64,000 bases of DNA from contig JAFTFO010000023.1 of NCBI GenBank assembly GCA_017449495.1, forward strand, positions 1-64,000, read 5' to 3'. This stretch comes from Prevotella sp. GTDB taxonomy: Bacteria; Bacteroidota; Bacteroidia; Bacteroidales; Bacteroidaceae. The notes beneath the pieces were generated by a model. That model made no database searches. It worked only from the letters and a program-made list of their open reading frames with translations, and was not told where the DNA came from. This document shows positions 34,203 to 44,000 of the stretch, one piece after another. The translations under genes were made by a program, and so were the position numbers. Position 1 is the stretch's first letter. Each line of letters opens with the position of its first letter.

Positions 34203-36989
34203 ATGAAGATAAAGAATATATTCAAATATACCTTAGCGGGACTCTGCGTTGCTCCGATGGCGGTGAGTGCCCAGGTGACGCTCAGCGACAAAACGTCGCA
34301 GAAGGTAGACTTAGGCTTTGGCGTTGAGCAGTCTGAATTTCTCACGACGGCTGCCACGACAACCATCACGGCAGAAGAGCTTCGCCGCACCTCAGCCATC
34401 AGCCTGGCTGATGCCCTTTATGGCAAGCTCCTTGGCCTGAACGCCTACCAGAACACAGGTTTTAAGGGCGAGGAAGGTCGCGGGGCCACGTTCAACATCC
34501 GTGGCGTTCAGACCACTGGTGAGAAAGACATCCTGATCCTTGTCGACGGTGTGGAGCGGCCTATCGACCGCCTCACCGTAGAGGAGGTGGAGAGTGTCAC
34601 CGTACTGAAAGACGCCGCAGCCGTAGCCCTCTACGGTCACGAGGGTGTCAACGGCGTGCTGCTGGTGAAGACCAAGCACGGCAGTAACGACGGGAAATAT
34701 AACTTCAAGGTAGGCGTATCCCACAAGATACAGTTCGACCCCCAGTCGGCTGATATGGTCAGCGCCTACGACTATGCTAATGCCCTGAACCGTGCCCGTC
34801 TGAACGACGGCGCCTCTGCCGCCTATACGGAGGCCGAGCTGCAGAAGTTCAGAGACGGCAGCGACCCGAAGGTCTATCCCAATGTCAACTGGAAGGATGA
34901 GGTGTTCAAGAACACCGCCCATGAGTCGAATGCCTACCTCTCCTTCTTCGGTGGCACAGAGAAGGTGCAGTACTACACCCAGCTCGACTATACCGATGCC
35001 CGCGGACTCTATAAGAACCCCGACCAGGGCGACTGGAACTCACAGCTGAAGTACTCAAAGGCCAATATCCGTGCCAACGTGGACTTCGAGGTGAGCAAGA
35101 GCACCCACATCAGTGCTAATATCTTAGGTATCCTGATGGAGACGAACGGCGTGCCCAATGTGAACTCCAACGACGCCTGGTGGCATCTGTATAAGGTGCC
35201 TGCCCTCGCCTTCCCCGTCAAGACGGCCGGTGGCGTATGGGGCGGTAGCCAGACCTACGGCGACTTCAACCTCCTGGCCAAGTCGCAGGGTGCCGGCTTC
35301 ATGAAGACCCACCAGCGCCAGATATGGGCAAACATGACACTGGTGCAAGACCTCGACATCATCACGAAGGGCCTGAAGTTCTATGTAGGCGCAGCATACG
35401 ACAACTCCTCCATCACGACAGAGACCCGCTCGAAGGGTTATCAGTATGGCTGGAACTGGTATGACGCCAACGGTGCGATGCAGGAGACGGTGATGGGTAC
35501 GGTAGAGGATAAGCTGGTGTTCAACCACTGGGTAGACACACAGTGGCGTGTCGCCACCTTCAATGCCGGACTGAAATACGGCATCCAGCTGAACAACGGC
35601 GACAACCTGGCCGCCAATGCCAACTACAACATGAAGAGTGAGATCCGCGACGGACAGAACAACACGTGGTATCGCGCTAACTGGCAGCTGGCCCTGCACT
35701 ACGACCACGCCAACCGCCTGATGGCCGATGTGGTGCTGGCCGCCAACGGTTCAAACCGCAGCTATCCTGCCAAATGGGCCTTCTCCCCGACATTAGGATT
35801 AGGCTACATCTATATCAACAAACCCGAGAGCAGCTTCATCAACTACGGTAAGGTGCGCCTGTCGGGTGGTATCCAGCACACCGACTACGTGCCGCAGGCC
35901 GGCCTCTGGCTCGCCAGATGGAACAACTCGCACGGACAGTTCTGGTATGGTACTAACTTCGCCAGCTCATGGGGTGCCTTCCTGACACAGTTCCCCACCG
36001 ACGACTTTGCACAGGAGACGGCCTATAAGGCCAACATCGGTACCGACCTGAGGATCGCCAATGCACTGGACGTCACACTCGACGTGTTCTACCAGCAGCG
36101 CCGGAACATCCTGGTCAGCGCCGCCTCACTCAACTCCGCCGTGGTCGGCATCCAGTCGTCGTATGACGACAAGGGACGCGTGGCCAGCTACGGTATGGAA
36201 CTGGGTCTGCGCTATGCCAAGACCTTCGGGAACGGCCTGAACCTGAACGCGGGGGCTTCGCTCTCGACGGTGAAGAGCGAGATCCTGGAATGGATCGAGG
36301 CGCCTGCCTACCCGAACCTCTCGGTGGTCGACGGTCCTGCCGATGCCGAGCGCGGACTCATCGCCTTAGGCTTCTTCCAGAGTCAGCAGGAGATCGACGA
36401 CAACCCTGTCCAGCAGTTCGGACAGGTGAAGGTGGGCGACATCAAGTACAAGGATGTCAATGGCGACGGTGTCATCAATGAGAACGACTACGTGGCTCAG
36501 GACTATGGCAACGCCTTCCCCGCCCTGAACTATGCCTTCACCTTAGGTGCCGAGTATAAGGGCTTCGGTATCAACGCCACCTTGCAGGGAGCAGCCCACC
36601 AGGTAAAGAACCTGCGCTGGGTGGACGGTGTCTGGGGAGCCCTCTCCGACAACCGCAACCTCTCTCAGGAGTACTACGACAACTGCTTCGACATCGCCGG
36701 AGCCGGTGCAAGCTATCCCCGCCTGTCGACAGAGAATGTGGCAAACAACGCCCAGAACTCCACGATCTGGTATCGTAACATCAACTGGCTGAAGCTGCGC
36801 GACTGCGAGGTCTACTACAAGTTGCCCGCATCGGTCATTGAGCCTCTGAAGGTGACGAGCGTCAGGATCTTCGTTCAGGGACAGAACCTCTTGTCCTTCG
36901 ACAATATCGACGCTATGGATGCAGAGAACCTCAACACCGGCTATCCGGTGATGAAGAGTGTCAACCTTGGCCTCTCAGTGCAGTTCTAA
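34203..36989 (+). CDS. SusC/RagA-like TonB-dependent transporter (short form)
   Basis: A 928-residue transporter lacking the N-terminal carboxypeptidase-like domain: the signal peptide (ending SAQ) is followed closely by the plug (ISLADALYGKLLGLNAYQN, FNIRGVQTTGEKDILILVDGVERPIDRLTVEEVESVTVLKDAAAVALYGHEGVNGVLLVKTK). The barrel ends VQF. It is second in the operon, so two transporters of different type are made together. Preceded by a gtaaaa-type repeat tract. Confidence 0.9.
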   Translation: MKIKNIFKYTLAGLCVAPMAVSAQVTLSDKTSQKVDLGFGVEQSEFLTTAATTTITAEELRRTSAISLADALYGKLLGLNAYQNTGFKGEEGRGATFNIRGVQTTGEKDILILVDGVERPIDRLTVEEVESVTVLKDAAAVALYGHEGVNGVLLVKTKHGSNDGKYNFKVGVSHKIQFDPQSADMVSAYDYANALNRARLNDGASAAYTEAELQKFRDGSDPKVYPNVNWKDEVFKNTAHESNAYLSFFGGTEKVQYYTQLDYTDARGLYKNPDQGDWNSQLKYSKANIRANVDFEVSKSTHISANILGILMETNGVPNVNSNDAWWHLYKVPALAFPVKTAGGVWGGSQTYGDFNLLAKSQGAGFMKTHQRQIWANMTLVQDLDIITKGLKFYVGAAYDNSSITTETRSKGYQYGWNWYDANGAMQETVMGTVEDKLVFNHWVDTQWRVATFNAGLKYGIQLNNGDNLAANANYNMKSEIRDGQNNTWYRANWQLALHYDHANRLMADVVLAANGSNRSYPAKWAFSPTLGLGYIYINKPESSFINYGKVRLSGGIQHTDYVPQAGLWLARWNNSHGQFWYGTNFASSWGAFLTQFPTDDFAQETAYKANIGTDLRIANALDVTLDVFYQQRRNILVSAASLNSAVVGIQSSYDDKGRVASYGMELGLRYAKTFGNGLNLNAGASLSTVKSEILEWIEAPAYPNLSVVDGPADAERGLIALGFFQSQQEIDDNPVQQFGQVKVGDIKYKDVNGDGVINENDYVAQDYGNAFPALNYAFTLGAEYKGFGINATLQGAAHQVKNLRWVDGVWGALSDNRNLSQEYYDNCFDIAGAGASYPRLSTENVANNAQNSTIWYRNINWLKLRDCEVYYKLPASVIEPLKVTSVRIFVQGQNLLSFDNIDAMDAENLNTGYPVMKSVNLGLSVQF

Positions 36990-37016
36990 CTTAAATTGAT
37001 AATTGACAATTGATAA

Positions 37017-38732
37017 TTGATAATTATGATGACTAATATATATAATAAGGTAGTGGTAAGGATGATCTCTTTCCTCCTGCCGCTTTCCACATTCCTCTTC
37101 ACGGCCTGCGCTGATCTGGACTACACAGAAGAGACCACCCGAGACGAGGCATGGACCTACGATTACTTCGAGAATGGCATTAAGAACCTGGTGTACGATG
37201 TCTATGCCCAGGTCTATAATAACGAGTTTGATGCCAACAGCGCCTACTTCCTGGCCAGTGCCACCGACGAGGCACAGTATGCCCTTGAGGCCGGTGCCGT
37301 CAACAGCTATGTGAATGGCGGATGGAGCGCTGCCAACCCCTACGACAGGACGTGGACGAAGGCATATACCGCCATCGCTGATATCAACACGTATCTGGAG
37401 AAGCTCGACGAGGCCGACATCTCCGACTGGCAGTACAACCCCGACTACAGCAAGTGGGTGTCGCAGATGGAGCTGTTCCCCTATGAGCTGCGCTTCCTCA
37501 GAGCCTACTTCTATTTCGAGCTGTTCAAGACCTATGGCGACGTACCCTTGGTGACGACGACGCTGACCAACGGACAGGCTAATAACATTGAGCGCACACC
37601 GGCAGAGCGCATCGTGAAGTTCATCGTCGACGAGTGTGATGCCGTTGCGCCCTATCTGCCCGTCTCCTACATCACAGAGGTCAACTCTGAGATAGGCCGC
37701 GCCACCCGTGTCGCCGCCTTTGCCCTCAAGGCCCGCACACTGCTCTATGCCGCCTCGCCGCTTCACAACCCGACAGGCGACAAGACCAAGTGGGCCAAGG
37801 CCGCCGAGGCTTGTAAGTATATCCTCGACAATGCCGCCACATGGGACCTGAAACTCAGCACATACGGTTCGCTGTGGGGACACGACGCGTTCTTCAATGC
37901 AGAACTGATCTTCGGTCTCGGACGAGGCGAAAGTAACGCCTTCGAGATGGCCAACTATCCCGTCGGCGTGGAGAACGGCTCCTCGGGCAACTGCCCCACC
38001 CAGAGTCTGGTAGACCAGTACGAGTATCAGGATAATGGCGAGACTTTCGGCCACCGCTATCCCGGCAACATCGACCTCAACGAGGTGGATCCTTACGAAG
38101 GCCTCGACCCACGCTTTGCCCTCACGGTGGTGAAGAACGGTGACGAATGGCCCACCAACGGTGCTCAGAAGAAGGCCATAGAGACGTTCGTCGGTGGATT
38201 CAACGGCGCACCGAAGTACGGTGCCACCCCCACGGGCTACTATCTCAGGAAGTATGTCGACGGCTCGTGTGTCACCACGGCCGACAACCAGACCTCCCGC
38301 CGTCACACCTGGATCCTGTTCCGCTTGGGAGAGTTCTATCTCGACTATGCCGAGGCCGTGTTCAATGCCACTGGCAGTGCCAACGACAACACCTACGGCC
38401 TGACAGCCAACGAGGCCATCAACGTGCTGCGCAACCGTGCCGACATCCAGATGCCGACCTTCACCGAAGACGGTGAAGCTTGGATGGAGCGCTATGAGCG
38501 GGAGCGTCTCGTGGAGCTGGCTTTCGAGAACCATCGCTTCTGGGATGTACGCCGCTGGAAGAAGGGCGCTCAGTACTTCAAGACCATTCAGGTGGCTTCT
38601 ATCAGCAGTAGCCTGACACTCACTCGCTCTACGGTTACCCGCCAGTGGGATGACAAGTTCAATTTCTACCCCATCCCCCAAACGGAGCTGAAAAAGAATC
38701 CCAACCTCACCCAGAACCCAGGATGGCAATAA
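37017..38732 (+). CDS. SusD/RagB-like surface lipoprotein
   Basis: 571 residues; the start at 37017 is a non-ATG codon in an attgataa repeat, so the real start is probably ATG 37026 (MMTNIYNKVVVRM) or just after. Lipobox FLFTACAD; LRFLRAYFYFELFKTYGDVPLV, VAAFALKARTLLYAASPLHNPTG, LFRLGEFYLDYAEAVFNATG, ERLVELAFENHRFWDVRRW and LTQNPGWQ are classic SusD segments. Partner of the short SusC just upstream. Confidence 0.92.
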   Translation: MIIMMTNIYNKVVVRMISFLLPLSTFLFTACADLDYTEETTRDEAWTYDYFENGIKNLVYDVYAQVYNNEFDANSAYFLASATDEAQYALEAGAVNSYVNGGWSAANPYDRTWTKAYTAIADINTYLEKLDEADISDWQYNPDYSKWVSQMELFPYELRFLRAYFYFELFKTYGDVPLVTTTLTNGQANNIERTPAERIVKFIVDECDAVAPYLPVSYITEVNSEIGRATRVAAFALKARTLLYAASPLHNPTGDKTKWAKAAEACKYILDNAATWDLKLSTYGSLWGHDAFFNAELIFGLGRGESNAFEMANYPVGVENGSSGNCPTQSLVDQYEYQDNGETFGHRYPGNIDLNEVDPYEGLDPRFALTVVKNGDEWPTNGAQKKAIETFVGGFNGAPKYGATPTGYYLRKYVDGSCVTTADNQTSRRHTWILFRLGEFYLDYAEAVFNATGSANDNTYGLTANEAINVLRNRADIQMPTFTEDGEAWMERYERERLVELAFENHRFWDVRRWKKGAQYFKTIQVASISSSLTLTRSTVTRQWDDKFNFYPIPQTELKKNPNLTQNPGWQ

Positions 38733-38772
38733 TAGGGAAATTGAAAATTGATAATTGAAAATGGAAAGAATT

Positions 38773-40683
38773 ATGAAGCATATAATCAATTATTTAAGTG
38801 CGTTGCTTGCTGTGGTTCTTATCGGAACTGCCTTCACAGCCTGTGCTGAAGACGACGATAACGGTTCAGCAAACGTCGGACTGGGCATCAAAGTATTCTC
38901 ACCGACGAAGGTTGTCACCAACCAGCCGATGACCATCAACGGCTCAGGTTTCAACGACGTGAAGGAGATCGAGTTCCCCGGTGGCACGAGAGTGACCGAC
39001 TTCGAGATCGTCAGCAGCGACATGATCCGTGTCAACGCACCGTCGGGCATCGCTGCCGAGGGCGGTAAGATTGTCGTGCGCACCGCCGACGACGAAGCAG
39101 AGTCACGCCTGCCACTGACGGTGGGACATACCAATGTGACGGGATTCTCGAAACAGCCCGGTGAGAGTGCCGCTGGCGGTGAGCTCATCACGGTGTATGG
39201 TAAAGACCTGGAGTTCATCAACAGTGTGGAACTGCTCGACCCGGACTCCGTGCCACAGCTCATCGACCACAAGGACTTCTATCGCAAAGGCACCAACAAC
39301 CTCGTCTTCCGCGTACCCCAGAAGAACATCTACAAAGGCACCTTCGCCGGAACGCTCCACACCTACGACGGGCAGAGCATCCCGATGCCCGAACTGGCCT
39401 ACGAGCCGGCTGCCGACGACGGTCACTGGGAGACGGTGAAGACCGTCATCTGGGAGAACGACGGCACCCATGGCAATATCAGCTGGAACGGCGACTACCG
39501 CTTCGCACCGGAGAGCAACTCCACCGGCGAGGAGATCGCCACCATCCCGCAGGATGTATGGGAGAAGATGAAGAGCGGAACCTTCTTCATCCTTGCACAG
39601 CCCAATGCCGACTGGTACAATGTACGCATCACCACAGGCTGGTGGGATCCCAGCTGGAAGGTGGGCGACATCGGAGCCGGTAATGAGAATATCATCTTCA
39701 ACGACGACGGTACCTTCTATATCGAGTTGAACTTCACCGACGATGCCGACTTCGTAGGAGCCCTCGACGACAGGCACCTGCTCTTCACCGGTGAAGGATA
39801 CACACCGCTGCAACTGTATTTCTCTGAAGACGTATGGGTTGGCGGTGGCGGACACATGGAAGTTGTCAAGACCTCTATCTGGAAGAATGACGGCACTCAC
39901 GGCAATATCAGCTGGAACGGCGACTACCGCTTTGCACCGGAGAGCAACTCCACCGGTGAGGAAATCTATACCGTTCCCCTGGATGTATGGGAGAAGATGA
40001 AGAGCGAGACCTTCTATATCCTCGCACAGCCCAATGCCGACTGGTACAACGTCCGCGTTACCACTGGCTGGTGGGATGTCAACTGGAAGGTTGGCGACAT
40101 CGGAGCCGGCAGCGAGAACATCATCCTCAACGACGACGGCACCTTCTACATCGAGATGAACTTCGCCGATGATCCCGACTTCGTCGATGCCCTCGACGGC
40201 CACCATCTGCTCTTCACAGGTGAAGGCTACACACCGTTAGAGCTCTACTTCCAGGAGGAAGAATGGGTTGGCGGTGGTGGCGGAGGCGCCCAGGAGGTTG
40301 TCATCTGGACGAACGACGGTTCGCTCGGCGAGGTCAATTGGAACGGCGACTACCGCTTCTCGTCCGAGAGCAAGACGACCGGCGAAGAGTGTTACGCCAT
40401 TCCCCAGAGCATCTGGGACAGCGTCATCATGAACGGCACCTTCTATCTCACGGCCAAGGGCAGCGACTGGGTACAGATGCGCATCACCACGGGCTGGTGG
40501 ACCACCACCTGGACCGGCGACGACATCACCACTGGCAGCGACCGTATCGTCGACAATGGCGACGGCACATACACCATCGAGATCAACTTCTCTGGAGATG
40601 CCGTCCTGGACTACCTCGACGACCAGCATCTGCTCTTCACCGGAAGCGGCTACACGCCACTGAAACTATCCTATAAAGAATAG
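38773..40683 (+). CDS. Surface glycan-binding-type lipoprotein: IPT/TIG-like domains plus three tandem modules
   Basis: About 636 residues; lipobox GTAFTACAED. The first 210 residues hold IPT/TIG-like Ig folds (FSPTKVVTNQPMTINGSGF, then GGELITVYGKDLEF). Then come three repeats of about 142 residues, starting near nucleotides 39427, 39850 and 40277. Each begins IW-NDG and contains WNGDYRF, a TTGWW motif and the end HLLFTGEGYTPL. The first two are nearly identical and the third is divergent. The layout and its place at the end of a SusCD operon fit a SusE/F-like surface glycan-binding protein. Conserved tryptophans in each module are candidate sugar platforms. Start could also be ATG 38761. Confidence 0.8.
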   Translation: MKHIINYLSALLAVVLIGTAFTACAEDDDNGSANVGLGIKVFSPTKVVTNQPMTINGSGFNDVKEIEFPGGTRVTDFEIVSSDMIRVNAPSGIAAEGGKIVVRTADDEAESRLPLTVGHTNVTGFSKQPGESAAGGELITVYGKDLEFINSVELLDPDSVPQLIDHKDFYRKGTNNLVFRVPQKNIYKGTFAGTLHTYDGQSIPMPELAYEPAADDGHWETVKTVIWENDGTHGNISWNGDYRFAPESNSTGEEIATIPQDVWEKMKSGTFFILAQPNADWYNVRITTGWWDPSWKVGDIGAGNENIIFNDDGTFYIELNFTDDADFVGALDDRHLLFTGEGYTPLQLYFSEDVWVGGGGHMEVVKTSIWKNDGTHGNISWNGDYRFAPESNSTGEEIYTVPLDVWEKMKSETFYILAQPNADWYNVRVTTGWWDVNWKVGDIGAGSENIILNDDGTFYIEMNFADDPDFVDALDGHHLLFTGEGYTPLELYFQEEEWVGGGGGGAQEVVIWTNDGSLGEVNWNGDYRFSSESKTTGEECYAIPQSIWDSVIMNGTFYLTAKGSDWVQMRITTGWWTTTWTGDDITTGSDRIVDNGDGTYTIEINFSGDAVLDYLDDQHLLFTGSGYTPLKLSYKE

Positions 40684-40722
40684 GCCAGATAAAGGCAACC
40701 ATTCTTGCCATTATCGCAACAG

Positions 40723-40756
40723 CAACCATCTGCAGACGATCCCCTGCAGATGGTTG
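40723..40756 (+). terminator. Hairpin terminator after the first large SusC operon
   Basis: CAACCATCTGCA (40723-40734) pairs perfectly with TGCAGATGGTTG (40745-40756). The tail is only moderately T-rich, so termination may be partial. Confidence 0.65.
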
Positions 40757-40826
40757 TGTATTATTTACACTTATTGCACTTTTTTTGTTAAAAATGTGCC
40801 ATTATAGTGCAAAATAACACTTTTTA

Positions 40827-41062
40827 GCAAAAAAGTATCAACATTTATCAAAAAAAGCAAGTGCGTTTACAAAAAAACTCTTTAACTTTGCAACCGAAAT
40901 GTGAAGCTATTGCACATCTATCGTAACTAATATATAACAAAGTAACAACAATATGAATCTAAACAACTCAACCTAACTACGCGTGTACCTTATTAATATA
41001 TTGGGTACGCCAAGACCAAAGTGTGAATCATCATAACATTAATCTAAGTATAACACTCAAGT
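40827..41062 (+). promoter_or_regulatory. Promoter and long leader of the SusC-OmpA operon
   Basis: TAACTTTG at 40883-40890 is preceded by about 55 bp closely resembling 28779-28833. The leader of about 165 nt to the ATG at 41063 holds a GTACC/GGGTAC hairpin near 40985-41012 and a tiny frame MNLNNST (40953-40976) whose meaning is unclear. I recognise no riboswitch. The rest of the 380-bp gap from 40684 is the terminator and A/T-rich DNA. Confidence 0.55.
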
Positions 41063-44000
41063 ATGAATCGTAAATTTAGAAAGACAGCGCTGCTGATGAG
41101 TGCCCTTGCCCTGTTAGGACTTGGTTACTCGTCAAACGCCAACGCCGCTGGCGCTCCTCAGGAGATTCAGCAGGCAACGAAGAAGATCACAGGTACTGTG
41201 GTCGACGCCATGGGTCCCGTTATCGGAGCCAGTGTAGTGGAAAAGGGTACCACTAACGGTACCGTTACCGATTTCGACGGTAACTTCTCTCTCAATGTGA
41301 ATGAAGGTGCAACGATCGTCGTATCGTTCATCGGTTTCGAGACTCAGGAAATCAAGGTTGGTAGCCAGAGCAACTTCCAGATCACCATGCAGGACGACAA
41401 CGCCGTGCTTGATGAAGTGGTCGTCGTAGGTTACGGTGTCCAGAAGAAGAAGTTGGTCACCGGTGCTACCGTTGAGGTGAAGGGTGAGGACATCGCCAAA
41501 CTGAACACCACTCAGGTCCTCGGAGCTCTCCAGAGCCAGAGCCCTGGTGTTAGCATTCAGGCCAATTCAGGTCAGCCTGGTGACGGCTTTAAGATTGCTA
41601 TCCGTGGTGCTGGTACCAATGGTGACACCAAGCCTCTCTACGTCATCGACGGTGTGAGCGGTGGTGACATCAACAACCTGAACCCTGCCGACATTGAGCG
41701 TATCGACGTGCTGAAGGATGCTGCATCCTGCGCCATCTACGGTTCGGCTGCTGCAAACGGTGTAATCCTCGTGACCACCAAGCAGGGTAAGGCCGGAAAG
41801 GTTGAAGTAAGCTACGACGGCAATCTCGGTTGGTCAAATATCTATCGTCTGCCCCAGTTGCTGACTGCTGGTCAGTACATGCAGGTGATGGACCTCGTGC
41901 GCTTCCAAACTGGTGAGTCTGCCCGCGACTGGTCGCAGTATTTCCAGGGCCAGGAGTCTTTGCTGGCTGCTTACCAGAATGGTTCTAATCCCGGTACTGA
42001 CTGGGTTGAGGCTCTGCGCAACAAGAACGCCGTGACAACCAGCCATTCGCTGAACGTCGCTGGCGGTGGTGACCTGTCGAAGTTCTCTATCGGTGCTGGT
42101 TACCAGTATCAGGATGGTGCTTTCGGTGGCGAATATGCCAAGTCCGACTATCGTCGTTTCACCCTGCGTGTGAACTCTGACCACGTTATCCTGCGTAGCG
42201 CTGACAACAGCTTCGACGTCATCAAGGTTGGTGAGAACATCTACTACAGCCACAAGCAGAATCAGGGTATCCAGATTGGCAACCAGTACTCTAACGTGCT
42301 GTCTACCGCTCTCCGTGGCAACCCGCTGATTCCCATTTATAACGCTGACGGTGGTTACTTCGGCTACAACGACCTGAAGAATATGGGTATGTTCAACTAT
42401 ACCTCATACGCCAGCAACCCTATTCTTAATCTAATCAACAGCCAGAGTGCTAACAACAAGAGCATCAGCCATGGTCTGAACGCTGTTGGCTATGTGGAGA
42501 TTCAGCCGATTAAGGGCCTGACCTATCGCGGACAGATTAACTACAATCAGAGCAGCTGGACATGGCGCGCTTATCTGCCGGTTTACAAGATTAACGACCA
42601 GGGTGACATGCGTACCACCGACCAGGCGACCAATCAGATTGGTACAGGCTGGGGATGGGGCACTACCAACACCTTGAACTATAAGTTCGACCTGAGCGAC
42701 CATCATTTCGACATTCTCGCAGGTACTGAGTATGGCGAGAGCCGTCCTGATTTCGGTTTCTCTATGAGTGCAACAGCTTCTGACGCTATCGTTGGAGACT
42801 TGAAACACGCCTACATGGACATGATGAAGAAGAACACCTCTGCCACTGTCAGTGGTTCTCCTTATGGTGACTCACGCGGTATGTCTTACTTCGGCCGTCT
42901 GAACTACGACTTCGCTGAGAAGTACATGTTTACAGCTATCTTCCGCGCCGACGGTAGCTCAGTGTTCGCTCCCGGACATCGCTGGGGTTACTTCCCCTCA
43001 TTCTCCGCTGGTTGGGTAGTCAGCAATGAAAAGTTCATGCAGAGCACTTCTGACTGGCTCTCCTTCTTGAAGCTCCGCGCTGGTTGGGGACAGAATGGTA
43101 ACAAAAACATCGGTGCCTTCCAGTATGAGGCTGCATTCAAATATGATGCATACAGCATGTATTCTTTCAACAGTGAGAAGGATGAACCTTCAAAGGGTGC
43201 TGCCCTTTCACGTCTGAAGAACGAGGAACTGACATGGGAAACCTCTGAACAGCTTGACCTCGGTTTCGATGCACGCTTCCTCGGTGGCAAGTTGAGCCTT
43301 GTGTTCGACTGGTATAAGAAGACAACCAAGGACCTTCTGCTGCAAGTGCCTGTATCACCTTCAACAGGTTTCGACACACAGTTGAGAAATGCTGGTACAG
43401 TAGAGAATAAAGGTATTGAAGTTGCTCTGAACTGGCGTGACCAGATCGGTAAGGACTTCGAGTACAACATCGGCTACAACATTGCCTATAATAAGAATAA
43501 GGTAACAGAGGTGAACTCTTCACAGAAGTACAACAACGGTGGTAACGACCTACTCGCACAGGGTACCGGTTACATGGCACGCTTCGAGGAAGGACAGCCT
43601 ATCGGTTATTTCTGGGGCTACAAGACCGCAGGCCCGATCCAGAATGCTTCAGAGTTGGCCTCTTATATCTCAACACTGAAGGACGGCAATGCCGCTAACT
43701 CTCTCCAGGGTACTGACCTGAAGGTGGGTGACCTGAAGTTCGTTGACACCAATGGCGACGGTATGATCAATGCTGATGACAAGACCTATCTGGGCGACCC
43801 GAACCCCGATGTGACGATGGGTATCACCCTCGGTGCTGCATATAAGGGCTTCGACCTGAACGTGACTGGCTATGCTGCACTTGGTCAGCAGGTAGCTCGC
43901 AGCTATCGTAAGTTCACCGACGGTGAATATGAGAACTACTCCACAGAGGTGTTCGACTACTGGACTGGTGAGGGTACCAGCAGCAAGTTCCCACAGTTGG

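Noticed and set aside
36975..38789. 604-codon minus-strand frame
   Set aside because: Exactly opposite a classic SusD gene; the long frame is a by-product of codon bias.
39103..40206. 367-codon minus-strand frame
   Set aside because: Opposite the repeated lipoprotein modules, and itself repetitive for that reason.
40953..40976. Seven-codon leader peptide before the SusC-OmpA gene
   Set aside because: No attenuator structure tied to it and no enriched codon; likely chance.
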